The notes under the pieces: generated by a model
The model's database searches: none
What the model saw: the letters and a program-made list of their open reading frames with translations, nothing else
What the model was told of the DNA's origin: nothing
Shown: positions 6,198 to 12,631 of the stretch, in pieces
How the letters are laid out: every line of letters starts with the position of its first letter
How positions within the stretch are numbered: the stretch's first letter is position 1
Source: Gammaproteobacteria bacterium RBG_16_37_9
GTDB lineage: Bacteria; Pseudomonadota; Gammaproteobacteria; UBA9339
Direction of reading: 5' to 3'
Assembly: GCA_001801345.1 (NCBI GenBank)
Contig: MGXJ01000033.1
Coordinates: 634-13,264, forward strand
Length of the DNA stretch: 12,631 bases
Made by a program: the position numbers and the translations under genes

Positions 6198-6228
6198 GAT
6201 ATAATGTTTTCATGATTCATATTTACAA
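6198..6228. promoter_or_regulatory. Overlapping divergent promoter region of hemW and cysS
   Basis: On the plus strand TATAAT at 6200-6205 matches the -10 consensus fully and ends six bases before the cysS ATG at 6212, so the transcript would begin at or next to the A of the start codon. No convincing -35 is seen. On the minus strand ttgtaa (6228-6223) is followed after 18 bases by ttatat (6204-6199), placing a start near 6191, a few bases before the hemW GTG at 6187. Both -10 elements use the same bases. The -10 match on the plus strand is seen; promoter activity is inferred. Confidence 0.4.
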
Positions 6229-7618
6229 CACTTTAACAAAACGCAAAGAATTACTAAAGCCAATTGATCCACCAAAAATCGGGCTTTATGTCTGCGGCTT
6301 GACGGTATACGATGATTGCCATATTGGCCATGGGCGCCTATTTATCTGGTTTGATGTGCTTACGCGTTACTTGCGTAGCGTTGGTTATCAAGTTTCATAT
6401 GTGCGCAATATAACCGATATTGATGATAAAATTATCAAACGCGCCCAAGAACTAAATATCGATTACAAAGAACTTACAAAGCAAGTTATTGCTTCAATGC
6501 ATGCTGATGAAAAACTACTAGGCAATATACCTCCAGATTTTGAGCCTCGTGTAACAGACCATATTCCAGAAATCATCGATATGATTCAAACGCTCATTGA
6601 TAAAAATTTTGCTTATCCAACCAAAGGCGGAGATGTTTATTACAGTGTAGCAAAATTCAAAAAATACGGTGAATTATCCCATAAAGATATTGGTGGTTTG
6701 CTTTTAGGGATACGGGTTGAAGTTAGCGAAGATAAACAAGATCCCTTAGATTTTGTATTATGGAAGGCGGCTAAATCCAAAGAACCTTTCTGGCCATCTC
6801 CATGGGGCAATGGTCGGCCTGGGTGGCATATAGAATGTTCGGCGATGGCAAAAAAATATTTGGGAAAGACTTTCGATATTCATGGTGGTGGCAGTGATCT
6901 GCAATTTCCCCATCACCAAAATGAATTAGCGCAATCTGAAGCTGCCAACGACTGCCCTTTTGTAAACTATTGGATGCACATCGGCTTTGTTCAAAGTAAT
7001 CAAGAAAAAATGTCAAAATCCTTGGGTAATTTTTTTACCTTAAAAGAAGTATTAAAAAAATATAATCCGGAAGTTCTACGATATTTTGTAGTTATAAGCC
7101 ACTATCGCAGCCAGATTAATTATTCTCAAGAAAATCTAGATAATGCGCAATCAGCTTTGCAACGCTTTTATATATCTATGCGTAGTCTACCAACTGAAAA
7201 AAATATTACCTTTGAAACAGACAATCAATTTTATAAAAATTTTCATGCCGCAATGCAGGATGATTTTAATACTCCAAAAGCCATAGCGATTTTGTTTGAT
7301 CTTGCACGTGAAATTAACCAACTGCGAGATAGCTCCCAAGAGTTGAAAGCCCAAAATCAGTGTGCGCTATTAAAACATCTAGGTTGGAGCTTAGGTATTC
7401 TTCAAGAAAACCCTGAAACATTCCTAAAATTTGGAGTAAATATCGAGAAAATTGAAACTTTAATAGCAGCTCGTAACCAAGCGCGGCAAAATAAAAATTG
7501 GCATGAAGCAGATAAAATTCGTGCCGAGTTGACCACTATGGGGATTACATTAGAAGATACTGGTGCTGGCACAACATGGTTGATAGAAGATCGAAGTAAA
7601 TATTTTAATTCACTATAA
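6212..7618 (+). CDS. cysS: Cysteinyl-tRNA synthetase
   Basis: 468 residues. It attaches cysteine to tRNA-Cys in the cytoplasm; class I synthetase. HIGH motif at 37-40 (CHIGHGR) and KMSKS at 266-270. The zinc ligands C28, C209, H234 and E238 fall at exactly the numbers known for the E. coli enzyme. The C-terminal DALR-like and anticodon-binding region ends with ARNQARQNKNWHEADKIR...GTTW, usual for the family. The ATG at 6212 gives MIHIYNTLTKRKE, the normal N-terminus; an in-frame ATG at 6194 would add six residues, overlaps the -10 hexamer and is not favoured. No Shine-Dalgarno sequence is visible before 6212, in line with a leaderless message. Confidence 0.97.
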   Translation: MIHIYNTLTKRKELLKPIDPPKIGLYVCGLTVYDDCHIGHGRLFIWFDVLTRYLRSVGYQVSYVRNITDIDDKIIKRAQELNIDYKELTKQVIASMHADEKLLGNIPPDFEPRVTDHIPEIIDMIQTLIDKNFAYPTKGGDVYYSVAKFKKYGELSHKDIGGLLLGIRVEVSEDKQDPLDFVLWKAAKSKEPFWPSPWGNGRPGWHIECSAMAKKYLGKTFDIHGGGSDLQFPHHQNELAQSEAANDCPFVNYWMHIGFVQSNQEKMSKSLGNFFTLKEVLKKYNPEVLRYFVVISHYRSQINYSQENLDNAQSALQRFYISMRSLPTEKNITFETDNQFYKNFHAAMQDDFNTPKAIAILFDLAREINQLRDSSQELKAQNQCALLKHLGWSLGILQENPETFLKFGVNIEKIETLIAARNQARQNKNWHEADKIRAELTTMGITLEDTGAGTTWLIEDRSKYFNSL

Positions 7619-7633
7619 ACTTTAAATATATTA

Positions 7634-7639
7634 TATAAT
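7634..7639 (+). promoter_or_regulatory. Candidate -10 box for the yafS-rnhA-dnaQ-pepN run
   Basis: A full TATAAT in the very AT-rich 58-bp gap after cysS. It would give a leader of about 30 bases that includes the gga Shine-Dalgarno sequence at 7668-7670. No good -35 hexamer lies 16-18 bp upstream, and AT-rich gaps yield such matches by chance, so this is a weak call. Confidence 0.3.
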
Positions 7640-7676
7640 TACTTGATTTTAAATATTTTTATATTCTGGAGCCGTT

Positions 7677-8417
7677 ATTAGAACGCTGGAAAAAATAAGG
7701 ACTTGGTATAAAAAACCGCTGGGGGCTGCGTTACTTAAATCCGAACTAGCAGGTTTAGCTAAAGTTCTGCCCAAAATATTTGGCTACTATATTGCGCAAA
7801 TTGGCGGTCCATTTGGCAATAACGATATCTTATCTAGCTCCCCTATTCATAACAAAATCATAATCAATCCTGACGATCTACCCATAAGCGACGATATTCT
7901 GCCAGTTCAATGTGAAATAATTGATCTACCGTTTTTACCAGAAAGTATTGATGCCGTAGTTATGTTACATATTTTAGAATTTACCAAAAACCCAAAAGTG
8001 ATTCTTAGAGAAGTTTATGATGCATTAATTCCAGGTGGCTACGTAATAATTTTAGGTTTTAATCCACATAGTTTATGGGGCATTACCAAATTTTTTAAAC
8101 GCATAAAAACGGATATATGGCATGGCAATTGGCTGAATTCAAGACGCTTACGCCGATGGTTGTTTGATATGGGATTTGACTTAGAAAATCACCAAACTTT
8201 TTACTTTCATCCACCCTGTGAAAACGCTAAAAAAATCGCAATCATAGAAGAGATAGGTCAAATATTTTGGCCTTGTTGTGGAGCAAGCTACATGATGCTA
8301 GCCAAAAAAACGTCAATGGTTGTAACTCCTATTAGTAATACCAATGAATCTTTTGTAAAATCGAATGAAGTAATCAAAGGATTGGCCAAACCAACTTCAA
8401 GAACAAGGGCAACTTAA
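7677..8417 (+). CDS. YafS-like class I methyltransferase, probable AUU start
   Basis: The frame is open from 7653 to the TAA at 8415-8417 but has no ATG, GTG or TTG before an ATG at 7962, which would delete the first 95 residues. The preceding codons clearly encode protein: TWYKKPLGAALL and LPKIFGYYIAQIGGPFG match the N-terminus of this family (compare E. coli YafS, GFHLLKIG). The best start is ATT at 7677, five bases after tggag (7667-7671), giving 246 residues. Further conserved parts: IDLPFLPESIDAVVMLHILE, PGGYVIILGFNPHSLWG. The glycine-rich SAM loop is poorly conserved, as in YafS, so activity and substrate are unknown. It overlaps rnhA by one base (TAATG). In E. coli yafS also neighbours rnhA and dnaQ, which supports orthology. 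A CTG at 7686 or loss of the start codon are alternatives. Confidence 0.82.
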   Translation: MRTLEKIRTWYKKPLGAALLKSELAGLAKVLPKIFGYYIAQIGGPFGNNDILSSSPIHNKIIINPDDLPISDDILPVQCEIIDLPFLPESIDAVVMLHILEFTKNPKVILREVYDALIPGGYVIILGFNPHSLWGITKFFKRIKTDIWHGNWLNSRRLRRWLFDMGFDLENHQTFYFHPPCENAKKIAIIEEIGQIFWPCCGASYMMLAKKTSMVVTPISNTNESFVKSNEVIKGLAKPTSRTRAT

Positions 8418-8863
8418 TGCAATCAAAACCAGCATCTGTAGAAATTTTCACTGATGGCGCTTGCCGTGGCAATCCTGGTCCTGGTGGTTGGGGTGCTATA
8501 TTACGTTACAACAAGCATGAGAAACATTTAAAAGGAGCAGTGGCTTTTACTACTAATAATCGTATGGAGCTTACCGCAGTTATAAATGCGCTGGCAGCGC
8601 TTAAAAAACCATGCTCAATTAAAATTACTACTGATTCCCAATATGTGCGTCAAGGGATAACCAGCTGGCTTAAACAATGGAAGAAAAATGGCTGGAAAAC
8701 TAGCAGCAAAGACCCAGTAAAAAATATGGACTTGTGGCAACAACTAGATACAATTGCAAAGCAACACAAAATCAGTTGGCATTGGGTCAAAGGTCATAGT
8801 AATCATACAGAAAATGAATTAGCAGACCAATTGGCTAATGAGGCAATTGATGCTCAACTTTAA
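8417..8863 (+). CDS. rnhA: Ribonuclease HI
   Basis: 148 residues. It cuts the RNA strand of RNA-DNA hybrids, removing primers and R-loops. The catalytic set D13, E51, D73, H127 and D137 corresponds to E. coli D10, E48, D70, H124 and D134 with a constant shift of three, so no internal insertion or deletion precedes D137. FTDGACRGNPGPGGWGA and WVKGHSNHTENELAD are intact, and the basic-protrusion segment SWLKQWKKNGWKTS at 82-96 is present. The ATG overlaps the stop of the methyltransferase gene by one base, which suggests translational coupling; aaggg about nine bases upstream may serve as Shine-Dalgarno sequence. Confidence 0.97.
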   Translation: MQSKPASVEIFTDGACRGNPGPGGWGAILRYNKHEKHLKGAVAFTTNNRMELTAVINALAALKKPCSIKITTDSQYVRQGITSWLKQWKKNGWKTSSKDPVKNMDLWQQLDTIAKQHKISWHWVKGHSNHTENELADQLANEAIDAQL

Positions 8864-8897
8864 ATGATAGGCTAAAACTGGATGAAAATTGAATTGT

Positions 8898-9641
8898 ATG
8901 ATAAACAAAGGGCAAAAGCGTCAAATAGTGCTTGATACTGAAACTACAGGTCTCGAACCAGAAAAAGGACATCGAATTATCGAAATTGGTTGCGTAGAAT
9001 TATTAGATCGACAACTTACCGGGAATAGTTTTCACAAATATGTTAATCCACAACGTAAAATTGAAGAAGATTCTGTAATAATAACTGGAATAACTAACGA
9101 ATTTTTACGCGACAAACCTATTTTTTCCGATATTTTAACCGAATTTTTGGATTATATTAGTGGTGCAGAAATAATTGCGCATAATGCTAACTTTGACGTT
9201 GGTTTTATAAATCACGAAATGCGGCTCGCATCAAAAAAAGCCAAGACACTTGATTACTATGTAACAGTCTTTGACACATTAGCGCTAGCACGAAAAAAAT
9301 TTCCCGGACAACGCAATACTCTCGATGCAATTTGTAAGCGTTATAAAATTGATCTAAGCATGCGTAAACTCCATGGTCATGGTGCTTTATTAGATGCGCA
9401 ACTGCTTGCGGAGGCCTATTTACTGATGACCGGAGGCCAATGTAACTTATTTACCAATCTTGAACATGCGGGCAATGAGATACAGTCTGAATCTGATAAC
9501 GCCATACAACCACACAACTTTAATAAAGCAACAACTTGTGTTACCTATGCTAAAGAAGATGAAATAAACGCTCATAATGCTTTACTAGAAAAGATAAAAA
9601 AAAGCTCTGGCAAATGTCTCTGGAAACATGAAGAAAAATAA
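8898..9641 (+). CDS. dnaQ: DNA polymerase III epsilon subunit (3'-5' proofreading exonuclease)
   Basis: 247 residues. It proofreads for the replicative polymerase. DEDDh catalytic residues: D13 and E15 (VLDTETTG), D100 (HNANFD), H161 and D166 (HGALLDAQ), each within one to three positions of E. coli D12, E14, D103, H162 and D167. Right after the exonuclease domain, QCNLF at 181-185 has the form of a sliding-clamp binding motif (QxxLF), at the place of QTSMAF in E. coli. The C-terminal tail, which in E. coli binds the alpha subunit, is present but diverged. The ATG at 8898 gives seven residues before RQIVLDTETTG as in E. coli; a TTG at 8889 with gga six bases before it would add three residues. 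It lies 34 bases after rnhA and overlaps pepN by 14 bases. Confidence 0.96.
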   Translation: MINKGQKRQIVLDTETTGLEPEKGHRIIEIGCVELLDRQLTGNSFHKYVNPQRKIEEDSVIITGITNEFLRDKPIFSDILTEFLDYISGAEIIAHNANFDVGFINHEMRLASKKAKTLDYYVTVFDTLALARKKFPGQRNTLDAICKRYKIDLSMRKLHGHGALLDAQLLAEAYLLMTGGQCNLFTNLEHAGNEIQSESDNAIQPHNFNKATTCVTYAKEDEINAHNALLEKIKKSSGKCLWKHEEK

Positions 9642-12342
9642 CCAATATAACGCTACATTATTGAAAGATTATACGCTGCCAGCATTTCTGATTGATTCTG
9701 CACGCTTACAATTTATTCTTGACCCCAGAGAAACCATCGTTAAAGCCCAGTTGCATATAAGACGTAATCCCCTTGTAAAAATCGAAGATCAATCAATAAA
9801 ACTCAATGGCATAAAATTACATCTGCAAGAAATCAAATTAAAATTTATTCCATGCGGCTTGCCGCGTGACAAAGCAATGGGGGATTACCAAGGGGGAGAG
9901 GCGCAGCTCTCCCCCTTGGGCGAGCCCGGGGTTCATACCCCGGGCGAAGTCAAAAAATTGATTAAAAAATTATTATCAAGTAATGATTATCAAATTACTC
10001 CAGAGTATCTAACAATATTAGAAGCGCCTAATGAATTTATTTTGGAAACTACAGTCAAAATTCACCCCGATCAAAATTTTGCTTGCACCGGCTTATATTT
10101 AACCGATAATAATTTTTGCACCCAAAATGAACCGCATGGCTTTCGCGCCATAACTTATTTTATTGATCGGCCCGATATCCTAACAAAGTTCACTACGACA
10201 ATTATTGCTGATCAAAGCAAATATCCTGTATTGCTATCAAATGGTAATCTTATTAATCAAGAAAAATTGACTAATAATTTGCATCAAGTTATTTGGGAAG
10301 ATCCATTTCCTAAATCATCTTACTTATTTGCACTAGTTGCTGGGAATTTTTCTTGGATCGAAGATTTTCATACAACTAAATCAGGGCGCAAAATCACCCT
10401 ACGCATATTTACAGAACCAAAACAATTAGATCAATGTAATTATGCAATGTTATTTCTCAAACAAGCTATGTCTTGGGAAGAAGAAAATTTTGGTTTGGAA
10501 TATGATTTGGATCTGTATCAAATTGTAGCCATTAATGATCTAAACTTCGGGGCCATGGAAAACAAAGGCTTAAACATCTTCAATAGCAAACTACTTCTTG
10601 CCTCACAATTTACTGCTACTGATGATGATATCAAAAGAATTGCGGCAGTTGTAGCTCATGAATACTTTCATAATTGGACCGGCAATCGCATTACCTGCCG
10701 CAATTGGTTTCAAATCGGGTTAAAAGAAGGTTTGACTACTTTGAGAGAACAACTTTTCATGGAGGATCTTTATGGGCAAGCAGTCAATCGTATCAGTTCT
10801 ATAAAAACTATATGCACCGAACAGTTTACTGAAGATTCTGGACCGTTGGCACATCCTGTATGTTTACAATCATATATTGAAGTAGATAATTTTTATACTT
10901 GCACGGTATATCATAAAAGCGCAGAAATAGCGCGAATGCTAATTACTATCTTTGGTAAAAAAACTTTCCAGCAAATTATGCAAAAATTTCTTAGCAAATT
11001 TGATGGCCAAGCAGTTACTATTGAAGATTTTTTACAAACTGCATCAGATATTACTCATACCAATTTAGAGCAATTTAAGCGATGGTATTATCAGGCTGGA
11101 ACTCCAAAGTTAATCATTACTGATTCCTTTGATAATAAAACTTATACCTTGAAAATAGAGCAAAAACATCAAAAATCAACCGAAACGTTTTATATCCCTT
11201 TAGCGCTTGCTTTAATTAATTCTGATGGCGGCAACACACCCACAGAAGTTTTAATTATAAATAAAAATAAACAATCTTTTGTTTTTAAAAATATCGCTGC
11301 TAAGCCCTGCCCTTCCCTGCTGCGCAATTTTTCGGCACCAGTTAAAGTTCAATATTCATATAGTGATGATGAATTATTGTTGCGCACGCGCTATGACCAA
11401 GATCCAATCAATCGCTGGGAAGCTAGCCAAAACATAATGACAAATATTATTGCTAAATTATGCGATAACCGACACAAACAACAAGAATGCATATTGCCCA
11501 TAATATTGATTGAAATGTTCAAGGCTATTATTACTGATAAAAAAATAGATATGTCATTAGCCGCACGGATGTTGCAGTTACCAACAGAAGCTCGTTTACT
11601 GGAAATTTTACCCAAGGTAGATATAGAAAATATTCATTTTGTCTGTGAATTCATAAAAACTAAATTAGCTCTAAATTTAAAAAATGAACTGCTAGAGTGT
11701 TACAGATCTAACCATACTAATAAAACCTATATTTTCGAAGCTACAGCTATCAGCAAGCGTGAATTTAAAAATCTTGCACTTTATTATTTAATGCATCTAA
11801 ATACTCCTGAAGTATACGCTATATGCTGCCAGCAATTAGAACAAGCAGACAATCTAACTGATATTTATGCTAGTCTAACGGCGCTTGTAAATTCAAACTA
11901 CGATAAACGTGAGCAAGTTTTAGAAGATTATTACCAAAAATGGCATGATCAACCTAATTTAGTTAACAAGTGGTTAATGATTAATGCTTGCATAAAATCA
12001 CCAGGAAATATGCAGCGGATACAAAGATTGCTAAATCACCCTGGATTTAATTATAAAAATCCTAACAAAGTTTTTGCTCTGATCCGCATATTTTGTGAAA
12101 ACAATCTAATAAACTTTCATGCATTAAATGGCGAGGGCTACAAGTTTTTAGCCGATCAAATAATTATCATTGATAAATTCAATCCTCAATTAGCTGCTCT
12201 TATCACTTCGCCTCTAACTCATGGACATAAGCTTGGTAAGGTGCGCCAACAGCTTTTACAAGAACAGTTAATAAGAATTAATCAAGAACCAGGATTATCT
12301 AAAAATGTTTATGAGATTACTGATAAAGCTATAGTTCATTAG
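9628..12342 (+). CDS. pepN: Aminopeptidase N (M1 family) with in-frame palindromic insertion
   Basis: 904 residues against 870 in E. coli. A zinc metallopeptidase that removes N-terminal residues from peptides in the cytoplasm. Seen: exopeptidase motif GAMEN at 308-312, zinc site H344-E345-x2-H348 with third ligand E367 (HEYFHNWTGNR...LKEGL), then the Ig-like and helical C-terminal domains (PALLRNFSAPVKVQYSYSDDEL; KWHDQPNLVNKW). The register against E. coli is +5 at the LNG near residue 60 but +47 at GLY (155-157), so about 42 residues are extra in between. Of these about 35 (74-108) are encoded by a GC-rich hairpin string; see the repeat entry. The insertion lies in a loop of the N-terminal beta domain away from the active site. 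The ATG at 9628 has gga seven to eight bases upstream and overlaps dnaQ, suggesting coupling. The gene ends by overlapping a convergent gene. Confidence 0.96.
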   Translation: MKKNNQYNATLLKDYTLPAFLIDSARLQFILDPRETIVKAQLHIRRNPLVKIEDQSIKLNGIKLHLQEIKLKFIPCGLPRDKAMGDYQGGEAQLSPLGEPGVHTPGEVKKLIKKLLSSNDYQITPEYLTILEAPNEFILETTVKIHPDQNFACTGLYLTDNNFCTQNEPHGFRAITYFIDRPDILTKFTTTIIADQSKYPVLLSNGNLINQEKLTNNLHQVIWEDPFPKSSYLFALVAGNFSWIEDFHTTKSGRKITLRIFTEPKQLDQCNYAMLFLKQAMSWEEENFGLEYDLDLYQIVAINDLNFGAMENKGLNIFNSKLLLASQFTATDDDIKRIAAVVAHEYFHNWTGNRITCRNWFQIGLKEGLTTLREQLFMEDLYGQAVNRISSIKTICTEQFTEDSGPLAHPVCLQSYIEVDNFYTCTVYHKSAEIARMLITIFGKKTFQQIMQKFLSKFDGQAVTIEDFLQTASDITHTNLEQFKRWYYQAGTPKLIITDSFDNKTYTLKIEQKHQKSTETFYIPLALALINSDGGNTPTEVLIINKNKQSFVFKNIAAKPCPSLLRNFSAPVKVQYSYSDDELLLRTRYDQDPINRWEASQNIMTNIIAKLCDNRHKQQECILPIILIEMFKAIITDKKIDMSLAARMLQLPTEARLLEILPKVDIENIHFVCEFIKTKLALNLKNELLECYRSNHTNKTYIFEATAISKREFKNLALYYLMHLNTPEVYAICCQQLEQADNLTDIYASLTALVNSNYDKREQVLEDYYQKWHDQPNLVNKWLMINACIKSPGNMQRIQRLLNHPGFNYKNPNKVFALIRIFCENNLINFHALNGEGYKFLADQIIIIDKFNPQLAALITSPLTHGHKLGKVRQQLLQEQLIRINQEPGLSKNVYEITDKAIVH
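9847..9951. repeat. GC-rich palindromic element inserted in frame in pepN
   Basis: Three hairpins follow each other: gcggc/gccgc (9854-9858, 9861-9865), a perfect 13-bp stem ccaagggggagag/ctctcccccttgg (9888-9900, 9907-9919), and a perfect 9-bp stem gcccggggt/accccgggc (9924-9932, 9937-9945) with loop tcat. The segment is far richer in G and C than the AT-rich gene around it, has no stop in the pepN frame, and coincides with residues absent from E. coli PepN. This is the behaviour of Rickettsia palindromic elements, though I do not claim sequence homology with them. Boundaries are estimates, uncertain by about 10 bases on each side. Confidence 0.85.
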
Positions 12343-12631
12343 AAAAACTTTGGTATATCTTCCCTATCAGATAAGTTGGGTGAATTTTCAATTGAATATT
12401 TATCAACAACCGGCCAATCTTCTAATGATATTTTTATTAAACGCCTCCTAATGGCTGGTGGTTTTTCATCTATGATATAAATATTAAATCCAGCTACTTT
12501 GGCATCTATTAGCTTTTGTAAAATTAGGCGCTTATCTGCAAGCGAACGGTTTTTATATGCTTGGTCATTAAATATGAGGCTCTTCTTTTCTTGTGTATCG
12601 CTTAAGCCACTAGCCTTCACAGTGGCCCAGG
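12339..12631 (-). CDS. C-terminal part of an unidentified protein (cut by right edge)
   Basis: The frame is open to the right edge, with WATVKASGLSD read through the edge-proximal codons, so the GTG at 12620 need not be the start and the gene probably begins outside the window. The visible 97 residues are charged and probably helical (NRSLADKRLILQKLIDAKVA), followed by a beta-like NIYIIDEK and a tail with RRRLIKISLEDWPVVDKY. No membrane segment or known catalytic motif is seen, and I do not recognise the family. Its stop codon shares bases with the pepN stop (TTAG at 12339-12342), so the two genes converge with no room for a terminator between them. No frame error is visible in the part seen. 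Confidence 0.65.
   Translation of the reverse strand, partial: WATVKASGLSDTQEKKSLIFNDQAYKNRSLADKRLILQKLIDAKVAGFNIYIIDEKPPAIRRRLIKISLEDWPVVDKYSIENSPNLSDREDIPKFF

Noticed and set aside
5054..6220. Oxygen-independent coproporphyrinogen III oxidase HemN
   Set aside because: The CxxxCPYCDFNSH and HNxxYW motifs are those of HemW; HemN has a different cysteine loop and a longer N-terminus.
7619..7676. Intrinsic terminator after cysS
   Set aside because: The gap is AT-rich, but I see no GC-containing stem followed by a T run.
7962..8417. Methyltransferase starting at the ATG at 7962
   Set aside because: This would remove the conserved WYKKPLG and FGYYIAQIGG segments, which are in the same open frame upstream.
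8889..8897. TTG at 8889 as the dnaQ start
   Set aside because: The ATG at 8898 gives the same spacing to RQIVLDTETTG as E. coli DnaQ; the TTG has somewhat better Shine-Dalgarno spacing, so it is not fully excluded.

Overview
The window looks like a piece of chromosome from an AT-rich gammaproteobacterium, most likely a host-associated relative of Legionella and Coxiella. This placement is inferred from gene content: a YafS-like methyltransferase / rnhA / dnaQ cluster, PepN, a family 4 uracil-DNA glycosylase, HemW, and an exported phosphatase of eukaryotic type. Numerous GC-rich palindromes in an AT-rich background also fit. No rRNA, tRNA or CRISPR array is visible.

Left part (1-2770) is accessory DNA. 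It holds the 5' part of a minus-strand AAA ATPase of the AAA_14/DUF4143 type, which runs off the left edge. Divergent to it is a small basic protein built from two copies of one motif (resembling DUF6434). Next comes a complete tyrosine recombinase with all catalytic residues, followed by a strong hairpin. The middle (2771-5053) is on the minus strand and full of palindromes: a small proline-rich ORF, a secreted classical protein tyrosine phosphatase, and a family 4 uracil-DNA glycosylase. A 142-bp nested palindrome lies between the proline-rich ORF and the phosphatase gene, and its arms supply the start of one reading frame and the stop of the other.

Right part (5054-12631) is housekeeping. 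hemW (minus) and cysS (plus) diverge from start codons so close that their promoters must overlap. Then follows a tight co-directional run: yafS-like methyltransferase, rnhA (1-nt overlap), dnaQ (34-nt gap), pepN (14-nt overlap). The methyltransferase frame has no ATG, GTG or TTG where homology says the protein should begin; an ATT behind a Shine-Dalgarno sequence is the best start. pepN carries an in-frame insertion of about 35 codons that is a string of GC-rich hairpins, so a palindromic element has become part of the protein. A gene of unknown function enters from the right edge and overlaps the pepN stop codon.

The most notable signal is the activity of palindromic elements: at least four kinds sit between genes, at gene ends, and inside an essential-type metalloprotease domain. 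The other points worth attention are the secreted eukaryotic-type phosphatase, the probable AUU start and the hemW/cysS overlapping promoter region.
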